Shown here one piece after another: positions 9,012-17,393 of a DNA stretch of 24,315 nt. The stretch comes from Nemertoderma westbladi. Its lineage: Eukaryota > Xenacoelomorpha > Nemertodermatida > Nemertodermatidae. Below the pieces are notes generated by a model, which saw nothing but the letters and a program-made list of their open reading frames with translations, was not told where the DNA came from and did not search any database. The stretch spans positions 1 to 24,315 of the forward strand of contig JAUCBJ010008159.1 in the NCBI GenBank assembly GCA_032718475.1. Direction: 5' to 3'. A program made the translations under genes and the position numbers. The stretch's first letter is position 1; the number at the start of each line of letters is the position of its first letter.

Positions 9012-10122
9012 TGTTCACGCTTTTAGACCTTTAGCAGTTTAACCTGCCAATTTTAGTTGTCCTCTTGTTTATAAATCGACTTTAGCCTATATCAATTACT
9101 TAGTGTACTGAAATTACATCAGCCGAAGCCAGTCTGTGCGCGACCTTTCACCCACGGTTTTGGGAGACTGGGTTCGGATTCCTTGATAGTGATTGCGGTG
9201 TAGACCTACTGTATTCTTCAATTGATCGTTACTATATAATCCCTGACAATATATTTACTTTCGGGGAAATATTAACAGTTCCTTTAGGACGTGGCGCTTT
9301 AAGTATAAAAACAGAGTTATGACTTATACTAATCACAACTAGATGGCCACTGAGTTTCGTAAATAGCGCATTCTTTAGGAGATGCTTTATTAACCTTCAC
9401 ACTACTTCACACGACTTCACACTACTTCACACTAATCTGCCGACCATCACTGAATTTGATCATATATAAGGAGGATCGCGACTGACACATGTAGGGATTA
9501 TGAAATAGCATTTAATTCACACAAAACCAATATAATGTAAGTCGCAGTTGCTACTGGTAAACCTGTTCCTCTTACCTTCAGTAATCAAGAAGATTGGGGG
9601 TTTTATGATTATTTATCGGTATTCTCCAAATATAACAGCAATATCCATTAACATAACAACAATTAATAACAGAAGTAAAATAATTCGGTGAACAGTCAGT
9701 ATGTGTTACATAATGCATGAAATGTTGTATGAAATATGTGTTCCGATGTTTCAGTGATTCAGTTAATAGTTTTACGTTCTTATAATCAAGGCCATCTGAT
9801 GTTTCAGCCAAAGTCTGAAACTTCTACACAGAAGAACAGAAAATTCCGAGCCGGTTCTGGTGCTCAGAAAATAGTAAACAAAGACCGTAATGCATTGCGC
9901 GGGTTTCCATAGGCCTCTGTCAGACATAAGGGGAAAAATCGCTCTGATTGGCTGAATAGGCAGAACAAAGAAAAGTTGCACGTCCACAGAGAATCAACTG
10001 ATAGATGTCGTCACACCAGCTCCAATTCCTTCCCGTCGCGTAGTTGGACAAATTTAGGGCTATTTTAGAGTATTCTGCGCATTGCGGAAAAATGACTTGT
10101 TATGTCCGCAAAAGCTTTTACA
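9012..10122 (-). repeat. 3' LTR of the BEL/Pao element (1,111 bp)
   Basis: On the plus strand it begins TGTTCACGC and ends GCTTTTACA. It aligns along its full length with 21350-22450. The 10-bp length difference is one more copy of the 'cttcacacta' unit (four at 9395-9434, three at 21733-21762). A minus-strand AATAAA at 9391-9386 is a possible polyadenylation signal but its position relative to R/U5 is not established. The sequence just internal to it, read on the minus strand, ends CTGGGAGCGG (10132-10123), a candidate short polypurine tract for plus-strand priming. Confidence 0.9.
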
Positions 10123-10200
10123 CCGCTCCCAGAAAATGGGATTTCAGTCTATAAAATATAAAAATCACAGTTTCTAAAATACATAAAATACTCTAAACTA

Positions 10201-11457
10201 TTAGTCCTTCTTACGTGAACGGAGTTTACGAAGTTTTTTGAGGCTAGCAAGAGTCCTTTTCTCTTTGGGGCGAGCCACTTTACTAGGAGGGCTATAACTC
10301 CTGGATGAGGGATGCAATACAATTGCATCGGAAGGTTTCGGGTTACGGTCGGTGTATCCGCCAGTCAAGGTACCCGGTTGATCGATATCAACCTCAGTGG
10401 GACGAGGTCGAACAACCTTTAGAGCGCGTTTCAGGACGGCAGCTCTTACTGGTCCCTGACGAGTCGTTTGCACGAGAGCGGTAGGCGGACCGTGAGTAGT
10501 GAGAAATTTCCTCGGTTTGATGGTTCTTTCCAACTCGCGTTCTCGGGCTCTATATTCATAGGGTCGCCTATGAACTTCTTGTAGCTCTGGATGCGAGTTT
10601 ATGAACAAGTCACCGCGGGATTTATCAATGATAGAAACTTTAAACCATGCATAGGATCTTCCTGTTTCACCATATAATATTGAGTTAAATTGACATAATA
10701 AGGATGGTCTTTGATCCCATAAAATGAGTTCGGTAAAGGTCTAGCACGTAGGTTGACCTCGTGTACCATACAACGGACAAGATCCGCTCGATTGTCCGGA
10801 GGTTCAACGAGTATACCGTCGACACGAGCGGCCTCGATTGGCGGACGTTGTAACATAGGAGCGTCAGCGATAAGATCTCTAGATCTTAAGTTGATATCAA
10901 CCGGTTGGGGTTGTACCGTGGCGAAGAGTTTGTCTCCGAAATGGGGAACCATCGAAGGATGAATAATGGTTTTGGAATAGAGATCAGTCATAAGGATTTG
11001 AGCTTCTGGCTGGGCTAAAGCTGCTTCTTCTCTCTCGTCCATTTAGATGTGCTTCTCCTCGAGCTGATTTTCCTCCGCTTGTCGTTGGAACCGTTCGTCT
11101 AAAAACTCTTGTAGAGAGTAGGTTCGTCCAAGTTCGATGTCTTCCTCGAGATTCTGGATTTCTCGATCGAACTGAGGTAAAGCTAATTCTTTTACCGCTT
11201 GGACAATACACGTTGTGCAAGCTTGGGCAATACACAGGCAATTTACGTTTATCTAAACAATCGTAAGTTCCTTTTCTGATTCTTTTGTCGAATAGCGTCT
11301 AAAGCGTTTCGTACAACGCTCTCCTCCACCTCGGTGATGGGTTGTATCGGGGTTAAAGTATATCGGTGGGTGCCGCGATATCTTAATCGACTAGAATTAC
11401 AGATGGTCAAAGGGTTTAACAAATCGATTTTGCGTTTTACGCTACTGTTAAAGGGAC
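10201..11457 (-). pseudogene. Broken extra reading region between integrase and 3' LTR, family unknown
   Basis: Successive minus-strand stretches look protein-coding. The first is about 11457-11252 (ends 'RQKNQKRNLRLFR', stop 11251-11249). The second is a frame reading 'KELALPQFDREIQNLEEDIE' to a TAA at 11045-11043. That frame reopens at ATG 11042 (DEREEAALAQPEAQILMTDL) and runs to 10599. The last is a different frame open from 10740 to 10201, ending in a very basic tail (KKLRKLRSRKKD). The last two overlap over 10599-10740. The composition is charged and polar; I see no signal peptide, membrane helix or envelope motif, so an env gene is not supported. It may be one accessory gene broken by two frameshifts and a stop, or two overlapping genes. 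BEL/Pao elements normally have nothing, or an env, here. Confidence 0.5.
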
Positions 11458-11509
11458 ATCACGCTACTATATGTATTATTTAATATACAGTATGAGAGCA
11501 ATATTGCAA

Positions 11510-11660
11510 GAAGCAATGTCAGTGAGAAGAGGCAAGTCGTTTCCAAGGTCTACCCAGAGCTTGGTTTAGCCAAGACACGAGGATCTGAACTTTGCATTCC
11601 TAATACTCTACTTACCAATAATGCTTGAGTATAGTAGAGACGGTATTGTACTTTTAAGAA
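11510..11660 (-). repeat. Possible SINE-like fragment
   Basis: On the minus strand 'AGTTCAGATCC' resembles a polymerase III B box, and it is followed by 'CTTGGAAACGACTTGCC' and 'CTCACTGACATTG'. That phrase order is like tails of tRNA-derived SINEs of marine invertebrates that I recall. No convincing A box or target duplication was found. It separates integrase from the extra 3' reading region, together with AT-rich sequence at 11661-11956 in which I see nothing. Confidence 0.3.
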
Positions 11661-11956
11661 GTACGGACATTTCATCTTACTGTAGTCACGTATTTATAGT
11701 ATGATACGGACAGTAAGGAAAGAGAAAATGAATTATTTCTCGCCGTTAAACGAAATATATAATGCTAAGTAATTAAGTATTAAACACAATATATATTGCA
11801 CTAATCTGCTGAATAATCGTTAAAATATTATTCTACTAAATAAAATTAAAGAAAACGATTATAATAATAAAATTACGTAATAATAAATACATAAATATAA
11901 AAATAATAAAAAAAATATAAAATAATGTCTTGCCTTCCATAGTTTCCGGATAATTC

Positions 11957-12199
11957 TCAGTCTCTTTCCAGTAAACATAAACGACCAACTGGGCGATTAA
12001 GTTGTTGTGTTTCGAATACAATTCCATGTTTCTTAAAGTTACGTCGCATGACGACGAGTTCTACTGATCGCACTAAACCATCATCGGATATATGAGTCTC
12101 GATGATAAAACCTGTCTGCCACCTCTTACGTGGAAGATCTGATTCCACGATAAGCCTTCCACGATATGTCTCCGGCGCTGACGTTTTCTTGCTGCGCAA
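11957..12199 (-). pseudogene. Integrase C-terminal tail (DUF5641-like), frameshifted
   Basis: The frame reads 'ESDLPRKRWQTGFIIETH', 'DDGLVRSVELV' and finally 'LNRPVGRLCLLE'. This matches the layout of the domain that follows the catalytic core in BEL/Pao integrases (a 'LPR..W..G.V.E' strand, a 'DGLVR' turn, and a 'RP...L.LL' end). It is in a different frame from the core (12126-12878). The join lies near 12150-12190, where 'ATCGTGGAA' occurs twice 14 bp apart, so a small duplication may have caused the shift. Shortly before the join, the core frame ends its own tail with 'LRTKWFAQQENVSAGDI'. Confidence 0.7.
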
Positions 12200-12941
12200 A
12201 CCACTTTGTTCGAAGTTGTAGCGTAGGAAGATAATGTTTTTCGAAATGGTCAGCGAAACGACGTGATAATAACTGCATAAGTTGCCAAGTTTGTCGGCAG
12301 TATTCGTCTCCGTCCGTCATTTCTGATTGTGGGAGCATGGCTACAGCTTTCTTTAGTAGGAAATGCGCGGGTGTTAGCGCTTCTAGGGAGTCGGGACTCG
12401 ATGAGACTGGCATAAGCGGTCTCTCGTTAAGATAGGCGGCGATTTCTTCCATTAACGTCCGCAAAAGTTCGTTGGTGAGATACGCGCGGCACGGCACTAT
12501 AAAGTGAAATGCAGTCTTCACGCTCCGTATTAATCTCTCCCAACTTCCTCCCCACCAAGGGGCATTGGCGGCGTTGAAGGTCCAGCTAGATGCTGTTACC
12601 CTTAGCTGATCATCCACCTGTCTTTGGTTCCAATCTTTCACGTAAGCTTTGATCTCATTATTGGCGCCAATGAAGTTCGTTCCCTTGTCGGATCTCATCG
12701 TGTTGCTAGTTCCAAAACAAGCGATCTGTCGGCGTAAACTCAGTATGAAGCTGTTGGTAGATAGATCGTTCACCATATCTAGATGGATCGCTCTACAAGT
12801 CATACTGACAAAGATTATACACCATCGCTTGACTATAGTCCTAGCACGATATACTTCAATAGGGCCAAATAAATCCACACCAGTATTAGTAAAGGGTGGT
12901 TCATAGAAGCTTACTCATTCCCTAGGTAATTCTGCCTCTCG
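12126..12941 (-). pseudogene. BEL/Pao integrase catalytic core
   Basis: Integrase inserts the element's cDNA into host DNA. The D,D,E triad is visible: Asp in VDLFGP (12875-12873), Asp in RSDKGTNF and Glu in 'GGSWERLIRSVK', separated by 49 residues as in BEL/Pao. Further family marks are 'APWWGG' before the Glu and 'YLNERPL' and 'LTPAHFLL' after it. Codons upstream of 12878 continue the domain (YEPPFTNTG), interrupted by a TGA at 12917-12915 that looks like a CGA-to-TGA transition. The same frame continues from the zinc-binding part at 12942-13256. The core frame ends at 12126 after a frameshift. The catalytic residues survive, but no intact protein can be made. Confidence 0.85.
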
Positions 12942-13330
12942 CTATGTTAAAGGCCTACTGAATGCTTTCCTACAGGGTATACAGTTCCTAAGAACTTGGT
13001 TCAGAGCTCTACGGGGCTTATGGAAATAATAGCGAGTTCGAATTTCGCTAAGAACTCGTTCTCTACCAGCATGGTAAAGCCTACTATGAACATCTACAAT
13101 CATCTTGATTTGTATTTCAAGATTTCTAATGAGTATGGGAAATTTAGTGTCAAAGGACAATGGCGCATTAGTTAATCTCCCTCCGATACGTATCAACCCA
13201 TCTATCATTGTGCTAGAGAAACGATCCCTTAAGCGCATCTGTGGATTTCTCAACAACAGGAAATACTTATCGGAATCTTTGTAGCATTGCAGGAGTCTCA
13301 GTATCTGCTTGTGGGGCGAGCCACGAAGTG
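12942..13330 (-). pseudogene. Integrase zinc-binding (H2C2) domain
   Basis: This is the N-terminal HHCC domain of the integrase. It shows 'GLIRIGGRLTNAPLSFDTKF', then H-X4-H in 'VHSRLYHAG' and C-X2-C in 'NCIPCRKAF'. These steady the integrase fold and help bind the LTR ends. The frame is the same as the catalytic core at 12126-12878 but is cut by a TAG at 12944-12942. Upstream the frame stays open from 13256 to about 13330, where similarity stops and a block of foreign-looking sequence begins, so the connection to RNase H is lost. Confidence 0.8.
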
Positions 13331-13364
13331 AGTGAGCCTTAGCGTAGTGGTACCATTAATCAAC

Positions 13365-13412
13365 CTGTCGTTCTGTCGTTCTGTCGTTCTGTCGTTCTGT
13401 CGTTCTGTCGTG
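13365..13412. repeat. Octamer tandem repeat (ctgtcgtt)n, about six copies
   Basis: Consecutive perfect copies of ctgtcgtt run from 13365 to about 13412. The array marks the left part of the foreign block. Confidence 0.9.
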
Positions 13413-14337
13413 TTCAATTTTAAACGTTAATAACTCGGCCAATCTTTGATGAAATCTATCCAAACTTGGTACACATGTTGTTTGGCAAAAGTTTAGAAAT
13501 TTTCCAAGTAGAATTTCCGTGTGGCCTTCGAGAAGCTAAGATAATAGCAGTTAATTAGTTAATTAAGTTGATTGCGGTGAAAACGCCATTTTCAACCTGC
13601 CTTTTAAAGGAAATTAATTGTTTTACAGTATAAGATTTAAATAATTATACTTAAAAATTATACAGATATAATCCCCATACGCCATTCTATTATAGTTTTT
13701 AATTAGTTTAAGTGATTTGCTTTAATAAATGTGTCTTTAATTGATCTAAACGTAATTAAACCGCACAATTATTGAGTACAAATTTAATCCTTCCCATTAT
13801 TGGTCAAGTCTCTGCTGGTGTGGAGCTAGCTGCTGGGAGTTGTGGCTGTAGACTAACCTGAGAGGAATTGTAATAGAGGCAACCAGTATTGCTATTCCAG
13901 CCCAATCACTGAATTGTGTTTATTATAGGCTGGACGGGCCGCATAACCGTTCGACTATTACTACTATTGCTATCTCAGTTAAATGACAGATATAATAACA
14001 TAAATACAATCCATGGCATGGCTGTTGTAGGCTTCTGAAATAGTTTATTCCACAATGTATATGTCTGGTTATTTTTTAATTGAATTTTTGCAAAGTAGTA
14101 AAATTAATGTTCTTAAAAATAATATTATTATTTTATATGTAACCTAGGAAATTAGCTACATTTTTTCGCTGCAGCTTTAAGAGTGTACATTGATTTAATA
14201 TTATTTCAATACCCATATTACTACATCGGCATAAGATGCGTTGGCGTTGTATCACACATCTCCACATATCACACATTTCCACATAGATGTATCAACAGTT
14301 ACTCGCACAGTTTCGAAACTTCGCATAGTTATAACTG

Positions 14338-14638
14338 TATAAAGATCGTCAGTCTGCGTTTAGGAAAAATATTTTATGACAAAACAGGACAAGCGACGAG
14401 CGCAACGAGGCATATAATGAAGACGAGTACTGCGTTGACTAAATTATTATATAAACCACCTGGCTTCACATATTGATCGCATCCCTAGTTATTATTATTA
14501 TAAAGATCGTCCTAGCCTGCATTTAAGAAATATATTTAAATACAAAACAGGACGAACGCAAAGAGGCTTATAATGAAAACGAGTACTGCGTTTATTATAT
14601 TCCTATAAACCACCTGGCTTTGCATATTTAACGTGCGA
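14338..14638. repeat. Imperfect tandem duplication, period about 160 bp
   Basis: The block starting 'ataaagatcgtc' at 14338 is repeated from 14499. Shared segments are 'aaaacaggac', 'acgagtactgcgtt' and 'ataaaccacctggctt', in the same order. The copies have diverged, with small indels. Confidence 0.75.
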
Positions 14639-14710
14639 TTGGAAATAAGTTCGTGCTACCCTTCCGTGGGTGGTAGATGTCGCGGTTATGTATTGGTGGT
14701 TGGGAAGGGT

Positions 14711-14729
14711 GGGGGGGGGGGGGGGGGGG
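14711..14729. repeat. Poly-G run of 19
   Basis: Nineteen consecutive G follow 'gggaagggt'. It can form G-quadruplex structures and is prone to assembly or length error. Read on the minus strand it creates the artificial polyproline of a short open frame. Confidence 0.9.
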
Positions 14730-14795
14730 AGATTAAAAGGGGTGAACACGTACTGTCCACCTTTCTTTGATTGATTGGTGGTGTGGGTAAATTTC

Positions 14796-17393
14796 TCAAA
14801 ACCTGATTTTGTGATACAGTCGCTGCATTTTAATTTGTATATAATAACTAGGCCTCGTGCTGCGCGAAGTCCCCACGAACGTGTTGGTTTCTTCATGCTC
14901 TTGGTAACTGATCTTCTCAGTCAGAAACCTATCCGACACTTTATAAGCGGGAAGGTCTTTAATAGCATGGACCTTTTCGGATATTCTTGGAGCGGTATCA
15001 CTAGCGATCTTCGTCCTGGAATAGTGATGATGGAAACACCAAGTTTGGTTTATGGTGAGGAGGTCAATTGTATTTTCCTCCTCATATAATTGATTAATAT
15101 CGTCATTGTCTGAGGAGTATGGTGTTCCCTCAGTTGTAGTTTCTCCCTCACTGATTTCTTCTTCCCATTCACTCACCTGATGTATTCTCTCATTAGGGAG
15201 TCTTTCCATTAAAGTTCTATGGGAAGGTCCAGTGAAGTACCAACCTACTCTCGTTCTTCCCGCGTACGTTTGTAATGGTTGCGGTCGAGCAGGCCGCTTT
15301 TCTAATGTCTCAAGCGCCTTGTGCGCATTTTGGCTGATTAAGATCTGCATCCCTGGATAGTCAGTGTTGAATCTAGGTATATTATGTTGCTGGGTAAAAT
15401 GGACTTCATCCCAGTTGTAAGGTTCCATTTGGCTAGTAGCAAAGTTCTTTATCGCCACCATTTTTACCGACCTTACGCTATGTTCTCCTAGTTCATCTTG
15501 GGGAGTGGACAACGCACCCACGTAGTAATCTGTAGCTACTGTGGATTTCCAAACCTGCATAATTCCGGAAAGGTTCAACATAGTTCGGAACTTGGGTTGT
15601 CCAGCAAAGATGTCTTCGGCTAGTTCTTTGTCAATGAATGTACCCGTGCTGCCGGAGTCAAGGAGGGCGTTTACTATCAGGCTTTTCCCTAGCCCATGGA
15701 CTCTCAGCTGCACCACAGGAAATTCCCGGATTCCGACGGAGGAAGTTGGCGCTTTCCAAGATGGTTGTCGGTCCGGAATAGTCAGTCGAGGATCTTCATG
15801 GTCGGTTTCAGTCTCGTACGTAAGTGCTCGATACACAGCGGTGTTTATCATATAACAGGATTCATTTTCGTCGGAGAATTCATCCGTGTAGAATCCTTCC
15901 ATCTCAGAACTGTGGTCAGTGTCGTTCACATCACTGAATTGGACATGTAGTTCGGGCTCACTTACCTGACTCGTGCGGGTTCTGTCAAATTCGGTGTGCA
16001 GCAAGATGTGATGTTTAGCGCCGCACTTAGCACACCTCGCGTCTGAGTAACAGGTCCGTCGTTGGTGTCCTCGTCTGAGGCAATTATAACACAACCGCTT
16101 ATCCCACATGACATCACGTCTATCCTTCAGGGATTTCTTCAAGAATTCATCACACCCACTCAAGCAATGTGGCCCGTCGCACAATACACATTTGGGCTTG
16201 ATGTTACTTACTTTAACCTGTGCTGTGGGGTGCACACTTGTTCTTTCATCGGGCTTTCTTCCATGAATTCTCTTAGGAGACGTAGGAGGAGTTGTTACCT
16301 GTTCTCTCCTGTCACTGGTTTGAGACTTAGATTTACTTACGTCTTTCCTCGGTTTGTTGACATAATAAGATCTTTCGGTGTCTTTTCCGCTGTTCTCCTC
16401 GTATGAGGTTTGGCTTTTGCCGTCGTCTGTATAACACACTGATGTTACCTTTCTCCTAGAAACGGGTTTTTCACTCACCTTACTTTCTGGTATCTTCTCT
16501 CTGGACTGCTTTAGGAGCTGTAATCTTACCTCTCCATTTAAGAATGACATGAGATCAGCCATGGTAGGGTCTCTTTGTTGCTGGTCCATCATATAGAGAA
16601 CCTTTTTGTCCCAACGAGTACCTACTCCACCCTTTGGCAAAGTAGATGCTATGGCTCCAACAACCATAGAACTCTGGTATTCCTGAGACTTACCTAACCA
16701 ATCTACCTGTCTATAGATCTCCTGAATCTCATCGGAAAACTCTATAATCCTGCTGCTAAGAAACTTTCGGGGCGCTACTAATTTCGCATATAAATACCTA
16801 GCTATGTTAGTCCTATTACCATACCTGATGTTTAGTGTATCCCAAACTTGTCTTAATCTGTCTGGATGTCCAATAAACTTTAACACCATTAACTTGGGAG
16901 GTCCTTCCAGGCACTCGATGAGGAATCTAAGTTTCTCTCCATTAGATAGTACAGAGTTCTGTATGTTATCTTTATAATATTCATTAAAAGGTAACCATTT
17001 CATCTCATCACCATTGAACTTGACGACCTCTGCCACCTTTACCGCTTGACGGGCTTCGGTTCTAGCCATTTGATGTGTAAAACTTTCTTGAGCCATCGTA
17101 TTATTTAATATCGAGTTATCGGTATATAAATTTCTCGGATTATGATCAGATCTGTATGGGATATCATTATCAACAGGTTTATAATTACCCTTAATAGGGT
17201 TTACTATAGGAGTTTCTACTTCACTAGCAGTATAGATGCGTGTAGGCTCCACACCTTGCGCATGAAATACTTCAGACCTAACAGGTTGACACATTGTTAC
17301 AGGGGGTGGTGGTATACCCATTTGTATATTTACTAATTTATCGCGCTCTAAAGCGATACTTTGTTGCACTTCTTGCAACTCTAACCTGCTCTC
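14796..17393 (-). CDS. BEL/Pao Gag-protease polyprotein (DUF1759, zinc knuckles, DUF1758), 3' truncated
   Basis: The open frame has about 860 codons. It begins after a TGA at 17396-17394; the first usable codon at 17378 is TTG, so it is probably expressed by fusion to the upstream frame. Residues ~110-265 are the DUF1759 Gag domain ('VKFNGDEMKWLPF', 'LRFLIECLEGP', 'RYGNRTNIARYL'), which forms the particle. Residues ~397-460 carry Cys/His knuckles including a perfect CX2CX4HX4C (C430, C433, H438, C443) for RNA binding. Residues ~553-715 are a DUF1758 aspartic protease with the catalytic 'LLDSGSTG' (D574) and a 'TRVGWYFTGP' flap-end motif. After ~780 (about 15040) family similarity stops, although the frame stays open to 14796. 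Reverse transcriptase, expected next, is missing. The large intact frame contrasts with the broken integrase. Confidence 0.88.
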   Translation of the reverse strand, partial: ESRLELQEVQQSIALERDKLVNIQMGIPPPPVTMCQPVRSEVFHAQGVEPTRIYTASEVETPIVNPIKGNYKPVDNDIPYRSDHNPRNLYTDNSILNNTMAQESFTHQMARTEARQAVKVAEVVKFNGDEMKWLPFNEYYKDNIQNSVLSNGEKLRFLIECLEGPPKLMVLKFIGHPDRLRQVWDTLNIRYGNRTNIARYLYAKLVAPRKFLSSRIIEFSDEIQEIYRQVDWLGKSQEYQSSMVVGAIASTLPKGGVGTRWDKKVLYMMDQQQRDPTMADLMSFLNGEVRLQLLKQSREKIPESKVSEKPVSRRKVTSVCYTDDGKSQTSYEENSGKDTERSYYVNKPRKDVSKSKSQTSDRREQVTTPPTSPKRIHGRKPDERTSVHPTAQVKVSNIKPKCVLCDGPHCLSGCDEFLKKSLKDRRDVMWDKRLCYNCLRRGHQRRTCYSDARCAKCGAKHHILLHTEFDRTRTSQVSEPELHVQFSDVNDTDHSSEMEGFYTDEFSDENESCYMINTAVYRALTYETETDHEDPRLTIPDRQPSWKAPTSSVGIREFPVVQLRVHGLGKSLIVNALLDSGSTGTFIDKELAEDIFAGQPKFRTMLNLSGIMQVWKSTVATDYYVGALSTPQDELGEHSVRSVKMVAIKNFATSQMEPYNWDEVHFTQQHNIPRFNTDYPGMQILISQNAHKALETLEKRPARPQPLQTYAGRTRVGWYFTGPSHRTLMERLPNERIHQVSEWEEEISEGETTTEGTPYSSDNDDINQLYEEENTIDLLTINQTWCFHHHYSRTKIASDTAPRISEKVHAIKDLPAYKVSDRFLTEKISYQEHEETNTFVGTSRSTRPSYYIQIKMQRLYHKIRF

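Larger units (their letters stand above)
13331..15040. other. Foreign-looking block replacing reverse transcriptase and RNase H
   Basis: Between the protease part (similarity lost near 15040) and the integrase zinc finger (from about 13330) a BEL/Pao element should have some 2 kb of RT and RNase H. None of the RT motifs is visible in any frame. Instead there is AT-rich non-coding sequence containing an 8-bp tandem repeat (13365-13412), an imperfect 160-bp duplication (14338-14638) and a 19-base G run (14711-14729). The left edge has 'gcgagccacgaagtgagtga', which resembles the end of some other repeat. The exact borders and the identity of the inserted sequence are unknown. The open frames at 14183-14476, 14603-14896 and 14775-15089 are not supported as genes. 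Confidence 0.6.

Noticed and set aside
9160-9185. B-box-like GGTTCGGATTCC in the LTR
   Set aside because: One extra base compared with the Pol III B box, no A box at a proper distance, and changed in the other LTR.
9578-9987. Open frames in the LTRs, conserved at 21907-22379
   Set aside because: Both copies derive from one LTR by reverse transcription, so conservation is not evidence of selection; no recognised domain.
10201-11042. Envelope gene of an errantivirus-like element
   Set aside because: No signal peptide, transmembrane helix, Cys pattern or cleavage site seen; composition is charged throughout.
13365-13412. CRISPR-like repeat array
   Set aside because: Units are directly adjacent octamers without spacers; it is a simple tandem repeat in a eukaryotic sequence.
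14603-14896. Polyproline-containing minus-strand frame
   Set aside because: The prolines come from the G19 run; no other protein-like feature.
15541-16406. Plus-strand frames across 15541-15950 and 16062-16406
   Set aside because: Antisense shadows of the Gag-protease frame, which carries clear motifs on the minus strand.
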